This document shows positions 17,486 through 25,876 of a stretch of 64,000 nt of DNA, one piece after another. The notes beneath the pieces are model-generated. The model was not told the DNA's origin, did not search any database, and was given only the letters and a program-made list of their open reading frames with translations. The translations under genes and the position numbers were made by a program. The number at the start of each line of letters is the position of its first letter. Position 1 is the first letter of the stretch. Source of the stretch: Atopostipes suicloacalis DSM 15692 (GTDB lineage Bacteria; Bacillota; Bacilli; Lactobacillales; Carnobacteriaceae_A); the NCBI RefSeq assembly GCF_900129085.1, contig NZ_FQUF01000003.1:1-64000 (forward strand), in the 5' to 3' direction.

Positions 17486-19741
17486 TTAGTTTCGTAGTGG
17501 TTTTTTCTTCGTTAGCATATGAGAAATTCGTTCATAAGTCTTTTGATTTTTACTCAAACGAATAAAGTTTTCTTTTTCTAAATGCTGAATCCAGTCTTGA
17601 TTGACAGAGGTTCGTTTAGGAACTAGTCCACCCGCTAATATTTCCGCAACCGCTAAGCCAATTTCCATATCATAATCACTAATAAAGTGACCAAGTCTCA
17701 TGGCCTCTAATTGACCTTCCACTAATGCTTTAAAATCTTCACCTAAAGCTTCAAACGTTACTTTCGGTCTTGGAATATAATTTGTTCGGGATAAAAAGTC
17801 CGCTTTTTCTAAAGCAACTTCTACTCGTTTATCGCCATTTGCAATAATGGTATCGGATTCTTTTAAATATAAGTGTCTTTGAGCTTCATAAGCATTCATC
17901 GCAACTTCAGCTGAGGCCACTCGGGTAACCACTTCACTCATCGTTTTAATTTTATTGGCTTTTTGATCTGGTCCTGTTGATACACGCTCAGCAAGTTCAG
18001 CTAACCCTCCACCACCAGGTACCAATCCAACACCGACTTCCACTAATCCAATATAACTTTCTGCAGCTGCTACGACAGCAGGGGAAGCTAATAAGATCTC
18101 TGCTCCTCCACCTAAAGCACGTCCTTGTGTTGCAGTAACAATAGGTTTGGTTGTATAACGAATTCGATTCACTGCTTCGTGCAATTCAGAAATCGTTGCT
18201 TCCACAAGCTCATCTACTTTATCTTGTTCGATTGCCATCTTCATCATGTAAAGATTGGCCCCCACACTGAAGTTTGGCCCTGGTGAGTATATAACCATAC
18301 TGGTATATTCTTTATTTTCTAACTCATCCACTGCATCAATGATGTCTTGTGACAAGCCATCTGTAATGGTGTTATTTGGTGTTTGGAATTTAAATAGCAA
18401 TTGATTATTTTTTGTTTTACTTAATCTTGAATCTTCTCGGTTCCAAATATCTTCTGCTATAAATTCTTGAATAGGGGTCGTTTTTTCTAAAATTTCACCT
18501 TTTTCATAAAATGGTTCTTCACGATTAGCTACCCAATCTGGCAAGTCGCCTAATTCCTCTTGGATACGCTCTTTTACTCGTTCATAACCCATTAAGTCCC
18601 ATAATTGGAATGGACCTTTTTTCCAATTAAAGCCCCAAACCATTGCACGGTCAATCTCTTTATAATCATCGGTTGCTTTCGGAACATTATGTGCAGCATA
18701 ATAAAAAGTGCTACGCAATGTTTCCCAAAGAAGCTTTCCAGCTCCCTCTTCCGCATTAAATATGATGTCCATATTTTCTTTAAGATCTCTACCGAATTTT
18801 TCTAAGATTTCTAATTCTGGTTTAGAAATTTCAGTATATTCCATAGTTTCTGGGTTGATTACAAGTTTCTTTTTATTTTCTTTCTTATAGAAGCCATGCT
18901 TTGTTTTATTTCCTAAAGCACCTTCTTTATATAATTGACCAATTAACTCTGCTTGGTTGAAGAAAGGTTGTTCAGATGGATCACGCATTAACCCACCGAC
19001 TACAAACATTGCAACATCAAGTCCTACTAAGTCGGCTAGCGCATAAGTACCCATTGGACGACCGATGACTTTACCAGTTAGTGCATCAATTTCAGCAATT
19101 GAGTAACCCTCTTTTTCACCGCGGAACATAATATCAGACATAGCATGCGTTCCTGTACGGTTCGCTACAAAAGCTGGTACATCTTTCGCATGAATGACAC
19201 CTTTTCCTAATGTATCTTCAGTGAATTTAGTTACCTGCTCGATCACTTCTTCGCTCGTTTCAGTATTTGGTATTACTTCAACTAATTTCATAAAGCGTGG
19301 TGGGTTAAAGAAGTGTAAACCTACAAAACGCTGTTTATCTTCTTCAGAAAACACTTTCGCAATGACATTAATTGGAATACCTGAAGTGTTAGTAGCTAAA
19401 ATTGCATTCTCTTTTGCAACTTTTGCAACGGTACTCCAAACTTCATGCTTGATTTCAACATCTTCTTTTACGGCTTCAATGAAAATATCTGAATCCGATT
19501 TTTCACTTAATTGCTCCGTATAATTTCCATAAGTTAAGTTTGCCGCATGATCTGAATTAAACAGCATACTTTTCTTTGGGTTCGTTATGCGATCATACCC
19601 TGCTTTGGATAATTTATTTGGATTTTCTTGATCAATCACTACATCTAATAATTCGACTTTGAGTCCTGCATTGACTAATAGTGCAGCGATTTGACTTCCC
19701 ATTACGCCTGCACCTAAAACTGTTGCTTTTCTAATTATCAT
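17486..19741 (-). CDS. fadB: 3-hydroxyacyl-CoA dehydrogenase / enoyl-CoA hydratase fusion (FadB/FadN type)
   Basis: Bifunctional enzyme of 751 residues, close in length to staphylococcal FadB and Bacillus FadN. The N-terminal NAD domain has VLGAGVMGSQIAALL at about residues 8-22. The dehydrogenase motif HFFNPPRFMKLVEVIP (His of the catalytic pair) lies near 145. The C-terminal dehydrogenase part continues to about 410, and a crotonase domain follows from about 440 with FSVGANLYMM and GRALGGGAEILLASPAVV. The order dehydrogenase-hydratase is the reverse of Escherichia coli FadB. It hydrates enoyl-CoA and oxidises the product to 3-ketoacyl-CoA for the adjacent thiolase. Confidence 0.92.
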   Translation of the reverse strand: MIIRKATVLGAGVMGSQIAALLVNAGLKVELLDVVIDQENPNKLSKAGYDRITNPKKSMLFNSDHAANLTYGNYTEQLSEKSDSDIFIEAVKEDVEIKHEVWSTVAKVAKENAILATNTSGIPINVIAKVFSEEDKQRFVGLHFFNPPRFMKLVEVIPNTETSEEVIEQVTKFTEDTLGKGVIHAKDVPAFVANRTGTHAMSDIMFRGEKEGYSIAEIDALTGKVIGRPMGTYALADLVGLDVAMFVVGGLMRDPSEQPFFNQAELIGQLYKEGALGNKTKHGFYKKENKKKLVINPETMEYTEISKPELEILEKFGRDLKENMDIIFNAEEGAGKLLWETLRSTFYYAAHNVPKATDDYKEIDRAMVWGFNWKKGPFQLWDLMGYERVKERIQEELGDLPDWVANREEPFYEKGEILEKTTPIQEFIAEDIWNREDSRLSKTKNNQLLFKFQTPNNTITDGLSQDIIDAVDELENKEYTSMVIYSPGPNFSVGANLYMMKMAIEQDKVDELVEATISELHEAVNRIRYTTKPIVTATQGRALGGGAEILLASPAVVAAAESYIGLVEVGVGLVPGGGGLAELAERVSTGPDQKANKIKTMSEVVTRVASAEVAMNAYEAQRHLYLKESDTIIANGDKRVEVALEKADFLSRTNYIPRPKVTFEALGEDFKALVEGQLEAMRLGHFISDYDMEIGLAVAEILAGGLVPKRTSVNQDWIQHLEKENFIRLSKNQKTYERISHMLTKKKPLRN

Positions 19742-19797
19742 TCTGATTCCTCCAGAATTTTTTATTTCTTTTCATCTATTGTTTTTGTATGGTTACA

Positions 19798-19827
19798 GGC
19801 GAATCATCATGGCATTAATGATTCGCC
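19798..19827. terminator. Hairpin between acyl-CoA dehydrogenase 3 and fadB
   Basis: A 10-bp perfect stem, GGCGAATCAT with ATGATTCGCC, has a 10-nt loop. No T tract follows on the minus strand, so it may be an mRNA-stabilising or processing hairpin in the polycistronic transcript rather than a full terminator. Confidence 0.5.
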
Positions 19828-19851
19828 AGCAAATTAATCCTTTTTATTCAA

Positions 19852-21057
19852 TTAATTGAATGCTGCTTTTCCAGTTAGCGCACGTCCAATTACTAATGCA
19901 TTTATTTCATGCGTTCCTTCATAAGTAAAGATAGCTTCCGCATCTGAGAAGAAACGAGCGATATCATAATCTACTACAATCCCATTACCTCCACAAACTC
20001 CTCGTCCCATGGCTACAGTTTCTCGTAAACGAAGGGCATTAGACATTTTACCAATCGACGTTACAATCTCATTGTAATCGCCATTCTCTTGCAGTTTTGC
20101 GATTTGTGCAGATAAGGCCATCGCATTTGTTAAATTGGCTTGCATCATAGAAAGTTTTTCTTGAACGAGTTGGTAGTTAGCAATGGTTTTTCCAAATTGT
20201 TCTCTTTCATTGACATATTTTAAGGTCGCTTGTAAAGCACCCGCCATAGCTCCGGTGGCCATAAAGGCTACGCCTGCTCGCGTTGAATAAAGTACTTTCG
20301 CGATATCTCTAAAGCTATTAATGTTTTGCAGACGATTTTCTTCTTTTACTTCTACATCTTTTAAGTGGATGTTACAGTTTGGTACAATTCGAAGAGCGAT
20401 TTTGTTGTCGATGACATCAATGTCTACCCCTGCTTGTTCTCTTTCAACAATAAATGCTTTTGGTTTATTGGTTTCTACATCTCGTGCAAATATTGGAATG
20501 ACATCTGCTACATTCGCGCCACCAATCCAACGTTTTTCACCATTTAAGATCCATTTATCTCCTTCACGTCTAGCTTCTGTTTCTAAGCCCCACGCTACGT
20601 CAGATCCATGGTCTGGTTCGGTTAATGCAAAGCAAGTACGTAATTCGTGTGACGCTAATTTCGGTATATATTTAGCTTTTTGTTCATCACTTCCACCAAA
20701 TAGGAAAGTATTAAAGCCTAATCCTGAATGAACCCCTAATAAAGTATTTAGTGACACATCGAAACGTGCTAAGGTATACGCAAAGAAGAATTGGAATAAT
20801 TGACTTGTTTGTTTGCTATCTTCTCTACCTTCAAATAATAATGGATTGGTGTAATAACCTAATTTCCCCATGTCTTCGAAGAATCCTTCAGGTACTGTCG
20901 CATTTGACCAGTGTTTATTTAAATCTTTACGGTATTTTGTTTCTAGTAACTCAACCATTTGACTTAAAAATTTAACTTCTCCATCGGTAAGTCCTTCACT
21001 AATCTTTAAAACATCTTCTGGGTATAATTTCTCAAGTATTTCTTTTCTGTTTTCCAT
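19852..21057 (-). CDS. Acyl-CoA dehydrogenase (paralogue 3)
   Basis: A 401-residue acyl-CoA dehydrogenase, third copy in the window. Motifs are CFALTEPDHGSDVAWG (about residues 143-158) and LNGEKRWIGGANVAD. The catalytic Glu380 is in YEGTH, and GRALTGKAAF is the C-terminal end. The N-terminal LYPEDVLKISEGLTDGEVKF again shows the family-specific LYPED. It corresponds in position to the dehydrogenase of staphylococcal fadXEDBA loci, between the synthetase and fadB genes. A cre box 27-40 bases upstream suggests its own CcpA-controlled promoter. Confidence 0.9.
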   Translation of the reverse strand: MENRKEILEKLYPEDVLKISEGLTDGEVKFLSQMVELLETKYRKDLNKHWSNATVPEGFFEDMGKLGYYTNPLLFEGREDSKQTSQLFQFFFAYTLARFDVSLNTLLGVHSGLGFNTFLFGGSDEQKAKYIPKLASHELRTCFALTEPDHGSDVAWGLETEARREGDKWILNGEKRWIGGANVADVIPIFARDVETNKPKAFIVEREQAGVDIDVIDNKIALRIVPNCNIHLKDVEVKEENRLQNINSFRDIAKVLYSTRAGVAFMATGAMAGALQATLKYVNEREQFGKTIANYQLVQEKLSMMQANLTNAMALSAQIAKLQENGDYNEIVTSIGKMSNALRLRETVAMGRGVCGGNGIVVDYDIARFFSDAEAIFTYEGTHEINALVIGRALTGKAAFN

Positions 21058-21083
21058 GTTTAAACCTCCATTTAATTCGTGTT

Positions 21084-21097
21084 TGTGACCGCTTACA
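21084..21097 (-). promoter_or_regulatory. cre box upstream of acyl-CoA dehydrogenase 3
   Basis: TGTGACCGCTTACA matches TGWAANCGNTNWCA at 13 of 14 positions. It lies between the synthetase gene and the dehydrogenase start codon. Confidence 0.75.
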
Positions 21098-21177
21098 AAT
21101 ATAGCATAAGCGAAGTTTTTCTATTTGACCAATAACGGTTCCTTATGTTCATCATTATGTGAGTTAATTCTATTGGT

Positions 21178-22704
21178 TTAAATCGTTTCTTCTTTTACTT
21201 CAGCGGCTTTTTTATTCATCATCCGTTGAATTTCTAATTGATCTGGTTTCCCTACTGAATTAACAGGTATTTCTTCTAACACTAAATATAATTTAGGTGT
21301 TTTATAGCCCGCTAAATTTTTCACCATATATTCGTCAAGGACCTCTTCATAATTTTCAATTCCTTGAGCTTGTTCATTTAAGACGATGGCTGCCGAGACA
21401 GATTCGCCAAATCTAGGGTTATCATAACCAACAATTACACCAGAATGAACGAGTGGATGTTTATTTAAAATAGCTTCTACTTCAGAAGGCAATACATTCT
21501 CTCCACCTGTAATAATTAACTCTTTTAGTCGATTGACAATGGTTAATTCTCCTGCTTCGTTTTCAATAGCCATATCGCCTGTTCTGAAATAACCATCATA
21601 AAATACTTCATCATCTTCTTCGGGTAAATTCCAATAACCAGGTGTGACATTGAGCCCTCTGATTAGCAGTTCTCCCATTTCACCTATTGGTACTTCATTC
21701 ATTTCTTCATCCACAATTTTATGTGCTAAGTTAAGAACTGGTCGTCCAATCGAGCTTGGGTTTCTCTTCGCTAATTCATTGTTGTTGTATGTTACTAGTG
21801 GGGCTTCCGTTAGACCATAAGCATTTACAAGTACTTTACCCATCTTTAGAAAAGCTTCTTGTACAGCTGGCAGAGGGGCAGAACCACCGGATACAAATTT
21901 TTCCACACTTGCGATCATTTCAGGTGAAAATTCTGGGTCTGCAATAATACCGTAATACATCGTTGGAATCATGACGAGGATGTTTGGTTTATATTTAGAA
22001 ATCCAATCGTTAATGGTTTCAGGATTAAAGTATCTTTCTAGAACCGTTTGTCCTCCCACCATTAACATCGGCAAGACAATATCCACAAAGCCTACAACAT
22101 GAAACATCGGAGCACTTGCAATTGTTACGTATTCATCATGCATATTCCAAGACAATACTTCGTTGAAAATATTATTTGTGTAAGATTGATGGGTATGAAT
22201 AACCCCTTTGGGTGTTCCAGTTGTACCACTTGTATAAATTAACATCGCAATATCTTCTGGTTCGATATCTATACTTTCAAAAGGTTCATGGTGATTAGGA
22301 TCAACAATTTCGTGATATTCTGCTTCATCAATATTATATTTGATATATTCTTTGGGAATATGATCTAAGCGGTCTAAATGATTGGTCCCGTATACAATAT
22401 ATTCCATTCCTGAGTCTTCCACGACTTTTTTTATTTCTCTTGGCTTCAAACGCCAATTCATCGGTACAAAAATTGCACCTATTTTGATTGCCGCAAATAA
22501 ATGATCCAGAACTCCTACATCATTTGGCGCAAAGACACCAATGCGGTCTCCTTTTTTTACCCCTTGTTCAACTAAATGGTGCGCAAGGTTTTCTGCCCGA
22601 ATATTTAAATCTTCGTATGTCCATTCTGTTTTTTTCAATGGATCTATAATCGCTACTTTGTCTGCATGAGAGACGGCTCTACTCTTAATCCAATCAAAAT
22701 TCAT
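21178..22704 (-). CDS. Acyl-CoA synthetase (AMP-binding, fatty-acid-CoA ligase)
   Basis: Activates fatty acids with ATP and CoA, the entry step to beta-oxidation. It has 508 residues. The AMP-binding motif YTSGTTGTPKG is at about residues 157-167. NAYGLTEAP, YFRTGDMA and the hinge region LKELIITGGENVLPSEVE follow, and near the C terminus NSVGKPDQL carries the catalytic Lys equivalent. Chain-length preference cannot be read; the context indicates fatty acids. It is the promoter-proximal gene of the fad cluster, with GGAGG before the ATG and a strong cre box 26-39 bases upstream. Confidence 0.9.
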   Translation of the reverse strand: MNFDWIKSRAVSHADKVAIIDPLKKTEWTYEDLNIRAENLAHHLVEQGVKKGDRIGVFAPNDVGVLDHLFAAIKIGAIFVPMNWRLKPREIKKVVEDSGMEYIVYGTNHLDRLDHIPKEYIKYNIDEAEYHEIVDPNHHEPFESIDIEPEDIAMLIYTSGTTGTPKGVIHTHQSYTNNIFNEVLSWNMHDEYVTIASAPMFHVVGFVDIVLPMLMVGGQTVLERYFNPETINDWISKYKPNILVMIPTMYYGIIADPEFSPEMIASVEKFVSGGSAPLPAVQEAFLKMGKVLVNAYGLTEAPLVTYNNNELAKRNPSSIGRPVLNLAHKIVDEEMNEVPIGEMGELLIRGLNVTPGYWNLPEEDDEVFYDGYFRTGDMAIENEAGELTIVNRLKELIITGGENVLPSEVEAILNKHPLVHSGVIVGYDNPRFGESVSAAIVLNEQAQGIENYEEVLDEYMVKNLAGYKTPKLYLVLEEIPVNSVGKPDQLEIQRMMNKKAAEVKEETI

Positions 22705-22729
22705 TTCTTTGTCTCCTCCAATATTTTAT

Positions 22730-22743
22730 TGTAAGCGTTATCA
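22730..22743 (-). promoter_or_regulatory. cre box upstream of the acyl-CoA synthetase
   Basis: On the minus strand TGATAACGCTTACA matches the cre consensus at 13 of 14 positions, 26 bases before the start codon. It would allow CcpA to block expression of the head of the fad cluster when preferred sugars are present. Confidence 0.8.
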
Positions 22744-22860
22744 TTTATTTCGACTTAAGTATAGCTAGTCAATAAATTTTTGTCTAATAAGTATTTGTTG
22801 ATGCTCACATTAGAAGAACTTATCTTATTTTTTTAAACAAATTAGCGAATTTTTAAAAAT

Positions 22861-22893
22861 AAAAAATGCCTACAGATCAAAATAGATCCATAG
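22861..22893 (-). terminator. Terminator of the small membrane protein gene
   Basis: CTATGGATC pairs completely with GATCTGTAG (two G-U pairs) and is followed on the minus strand by GCATTTTTT. It ends the transcript of the 41-residue gene before the fad cluster promoter. Confidence 0.75.
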
Positions 22894-22921
22894 ACACTAA
22901 AATTAGAACTATTCATTTTTC

Positions 22922-23047
22922 TTAATCGTATTGTCTGGCCCGTTTCATAAATAAACGAAGGAAGCGATACAAAGTGAGTACCAGTGCAATAATCGACATT
23001 ATCATTTGGAAAGTATTAAGTTTACTTTTATTTTTCTTATTTCTCAT
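22922..23047 (-). CDS. Small membrane protein, 41 residues, unknown function
   Basis: A short reading frame from ATG 23047 to TAA 22922. It begins with a basic segment (MRNKKNKSKLN), continues with one hydrophobic helix (about residues 13-34, MIMSIIALVLTLYRFL) and ends in a basic tail, KRARQYD. This is the layout of single-span membrane miniproteins. A strong terminator directly downstream supports a real transcription unit. The ribosome-binding site (GGAAAC) is weak. I do not recognise the family. Confidence 0.45.
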   Translation of the reverse strand: MRNKKNKSKLNTFQMIMSIIALVLTLYRFLRLFMKRARQYD

Positions 23048-23175
23048 TTTCACGTAGTTTCCATAGCTCAAATAGGAAAACTACTCCCTCCTTTAAATGA
23101 CTTTTATTTATTTTATCATAAAGCCAAGCTTTTTGTTCTGCGACAGCTTTTATTAACTGTACTATTTTCATTTAC

Positions 23176-23246
23176 GGGACATTTTCTGGAAAAATGTCTC
23201 GTATTTATTTTTTATTGGATATTTTCTGGAAAAATGTCTCGTATTT
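23176..23246. repeat. GGACATTTT palindromic repeat, two tandem copies (40-bp period)
   Basis: Two copies of a unit with core GACATTTTCTGGAAAAATGTC followed by TCGTATTT, 40 bases apart; the second has GGATATTTTC at its left end. The core is an inverted repeat. Related units occur at 33140, 41942 and 55574. They lie between an aldo/keto reductase gene and a small membrane protein gene. Confidence 0.8.
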
Positions 23247-23332
23247 CTACTTTCTTGGTGTTTTTAACAAAAAGAAAGCTGTGTTCTTGAAATTTTTCTA
23301 GTTTTAACTTGGGATTTGAGTCGTGTTTATGA

Positions 23333-23373
23333 AAAAAAGGTGCGGATGAATCTGAGGAGATTCAACCACACCA
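23333..23373 (-). terminator. Terminator of the aldo/keto reductase gene
   Basis: On the minus strand GGTGTGGTTGAATC pairs with GATTCATCCGCACC, followed by a run of T. Confidence 0.85.
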
Positions 23374-23391
23374 TGATTTTCGTTTTTTTGA

Positions 23392-24219
23392 TTAGTCAAT
23401 CACTAAACGGTTTAAGTAATCCATGTCTGCTACGGAAAGCTCAAAATCAATCTCAGCATTTTGAGCAATATATTCTTCGTGAACGGATTTTGGCAAGACA
23501 ACGAGCCCTTTTTGGAAGGCATAACGAATAGAAACTTGTGCAGTCGTTTTACCATATTTGTCTGCAATTTTTTTAATGTTTTCGTTGTTTAATAATTTTC
23601 CTGTACCAATTGGTGAGTAGGCTTCAACGACCATGTCGTTTTCTTGACAGAATTGAACTAATTCTTCATCTCTGTGACCGATGTGGTATTTTATTTGATT
23701 TAACATTGGTTTTACTTTTGAATGTTCTAGTAAGTTCTTTAAATCATCAATCTCAAAATTGGAGACACCAATGGCTTTAATTTTGCCTTCTTCATACAGC
23801 TCTTCCATTGCTTTCCAAGCTTCTTGATTTTCTTCGTAATAGTAGTTATCAATGGAATCTACGCGCATTTCATTCCAAGGTCTTGGCGCATGGATGATTA
23901 CTAAATCAATATAAGGGGTGTCGAGGGCTTTCAAGGAATCTTCAATATCTTTTTTTGCTTCGTCGTATGATTTTGCTTCTCCTCTAACCTTTGTGGTCAA
24001 GAAATAATCTTCACGAGCTAGACCGGAAGCTTTCATTCCTCGGCCAACACCTTCTTCATTTCCGTAAGAACGAGCGGTATCGATATGAATATAATCATTT
24101 TTTAAAGCATATTCAACCATTTTTTCTGCTTCTTCTGGCGACATTTGCCAAGTTCCGAGACCTATTAATGGAATCTCGTTACCATTTGCTAAAGGTAGTG
24201 TTTCTTTCAATATTGACAT
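23392..24219 (-). CDS. Aldo/keto reductase
   Basis: NADPH-dependent carbonyl reductase of 275 residues with the (beta/alpha)8 fold. The catalytic tetrad is visible: Asp and Tyr in HIDTARSYGNE (about residues 46-56), Lys in LTTKV and His in LVIIHAPRPW. The GLGTWQM start and the C-terminal LPKSVHEEYIAQNAEI match small bacterial members such as 2,5-diketo-D-gluconate reductase-like and YvgN-like proteins, which detoxify methylglyoxal and other aldehydes. The physiological substrate is not clear. It is a single-gene unit with its own terminator. Confidence 0.9.
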   Translation of the reverse strand: MSILKETLPLANGNEIPLIGLGTWQMSPEEAEKMVEYALKNDYIHIDTARSYGNEEGVGRGMKASGLAREDYFLTTKVRGEAKSYDEAKKDIEDSLKALDTPYIDLVIIHAPRPWNEMRVDSIDNYYYEENQEAWKAMEELYEEGKIKAIGVSNFEIDDLKNLLEHSKVKPMLNQIKYHIGHRDEELVQFCQENDMVVEAYSPIGTGKLLNNENIKKIADKYGKTTAQVSIRYAFQKGLVVLPKSVHEEYIAQNAEIDFELSVADMDYLNRLVID

Positions 24220-24249
24220 ATGTTATTTCTCTCCTTTTAATAATATTTT

Positions 24250-24930
24250 CTAAATTTTTGATAACCAATTTAATTCTTCCTGTATCTTTTGAGCAACTTC
24301 TTTTCGTTCTTCAATAAATTTCTTATCCCCTGTAAATCGTATAGGCTTCCCGCTATGTACTTCTCTTTTTTCCTTATTTGAATAAACAGGAACAAAAGCA
24401 AGATGTTTTTTCGTTTCCCGATAATAATATTTTTCTAGATGTAAAAAACCTTCATAAATATCTGAAACTTCAGTTGAATCATCTGAATAATCAATATCTG
24501 GAAATATAAGAATATCTTCATTATTTAATAAAGCATCTACACTTATTTTAAAAGTATCCATTATTTTACGAGAACCTCTATACACTGGAATCGCACGAGC
24601 AGATTTCATCATCCATGGAACGATGTATGAAAGTGGCCAAGCCACAATTTTTGCAATTGGTGAAGGCCAGTTATAACGCTTCGTAAAGGTATAATTTATA
24701 TAATGTTCATAGCAGTCTTTTTGTGAAGTAAAGGCACTTAGAACCCACGTCCGAAAATAATATTTGATCCACACTAAAATACTCACAGGTCCTATCATAT
24801 TTTGATGATGTGCGATATAAACCGCTGGCTCATTGGTGATGAGGATATCTTTGAATCGAAAGCGCGGCAATATGACACGAGCAAGTGCTCGAGCAATTTC
24901 AAAAAATAGTCCGTATCTCCTCTTTTTCAT
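24250..24930 (-). CDS. Lysophospholipid acyltransferase-like (PlsC-related) protein
   Basis: A 226-residue protein resembling 1-acylglycerol-phosphate acyltransferases. AVYIAHHQNMIGPVSI (about residues 36-51) occupies the place of the catalytic HX4D box, but the Asp is not in the standard position, since the motif reads HHQNMIGP. ARAIPVYRGSRK and DILIFPDIDYSD fit motifs II and III (substrate phosphate binding, FPE-like). The N terminus is basic and amphipathic. It follows a GT2 gene by 49 bases, so the two may modify one lipid. Function is tentative because of the altered box. Confidence 0.6.
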   Translation of the reverse strand: MKKRRYGLFFEIARALARVILPRFRFKDILITNEPAVYIAHHQNMIGPVSILVWIKYYFRTWVLSAFTSQKDCYEHYINYTFTKRYNWPSPIAKIVAWPLSYIVPWMMKSARAIPVYRGSRKIMDTFKISVDALLNNEDILIFPDIDYSDDSTEVSDIYEGFLHLEKYYYRETKKHLAFVPVYSNKEKREVHSGKPIRFTGDKKFIEERKEVAQKIQEELNWLSKI

Positions 24931-24979
24931 TAATCCTGCTCCTTCATCAAGTTTATATCATTTCTAAACTTTTTTGAAG

Positions 24980-25687
24980 TTATTGACTTTCTGTTTGTTT
25001 AAAATATTGACTAAATATGGCTCTTGCAATTAATTTAGTATCTTTAAATGTTTCAAAATGCGAAGTATGTACTTTTTTATAAAGTGTCGCGATATCGACG
25101 CTAATGATTCTTTTGTTTTTTGAAACCATATGAATCAACATAATCATCTCGTAATCAAAGTTATCCCCACTTAGCTGAGTAACCCAACCTAATTCTGGGG
25201 TAGTGATGCCTCGCAGGCCTGTCTGCGTGTCACGGATAAACTGACCAAAGAAAATTTTAAATACAAGACTTGTCAACCGATTTCCAATCCAGCTTCGTAA
25301 AGGCATACGTTTGATATTAAATGCACGTGAACCTAAAATAAAACCCTCTTCAATCGTATCCAATCTCTTCCCTACTTGTAAAACATCCTCTGTGGAGTGT
25401 TGTCCATCAGCATCCGCGGTCACCACGCCATTTAAATACGAAAACTGATTTAAAAAACAAGTAAAGCCAGCTTTTAAGGCAGCACCTTTTCCCCTATTTG
25501 TTGAATGCGTAATAAGAGTACATTCTTTAAAGGTTTCAATCTGCGAGAAAACATCTCTATATGGTTCTCCACTTCCATCATCCACAACAATTATTTGTGG
25601 AACGCCATTTTGAATCAGATTATGAATATACTCCGGCAAACTTCTCATCGGACGATACGCCGGAATAATCACCGCAAATTTTTTCAT
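24980..25687 (-). CDS. Family 2 glycosyltransferase
   Basis: GT-A-fold glycosyltransferase, 235 residues, with no membrane helix. Nucleotide-sugar motifs are IIVVDDGSGE (about residues 32-41) and TADADGQH (DXD, about 89-96). RDTQTGLRG and DNFDYEMIMLIH match the dolichol-phosphate mannosyltransferase/DPM1-like subgroup, so the acceptor may be a polyprenyl phosphate or other lipid. It is co-directional with the PlsC-like gene downstream, which suggests a lipid-linked product. The substrate is not identified. Confidence 0.8.
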   Translation of the reverse strand: MKKFAVIIPAYRPMRSLPEYIHNLIQNGVPQIIVVDDGSGEPYRDVFSQIETFKECTLITHSTNRGKGAALKAGFTCFLNQFSYLNGVVTADADGQHSTEDVLQVGKRLDTIEEGFILGSRAFNIKRMPLRSWIGNRLTSLVFKIFFGQFIRDTQTGLRGITTPELGWVTQLSGDNFDYEMIMLIHMVSKNKRIISVDIATLYKKVHTSHFETFKDTKLIARAIFSQYFKQTESQ

Positions 25688-25876
25688 ATTATGGTCTCCT
25701 ACTACATATTATATGACGATAAATAATGCACACAGATTTTTTAATTCATTCCGTTGCATTGTTTCATCTAAATGAACACTCTTTGTCATCATACCATTTT
25801 ATTTTCTTTTAGAACATGATTTTCCCTTATACATGAAATTACTAACTCTATGTATTCAAAAGAATCTGTGCTTATT

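Noticed and set aside
20321-20731. 136-codon plus-strand frame antisense to acyl-CoA dehydrogenase 3
   Set aside because: Lies wholly inside a conserved gene on the other strand; the composition mirrors that gene's codons.
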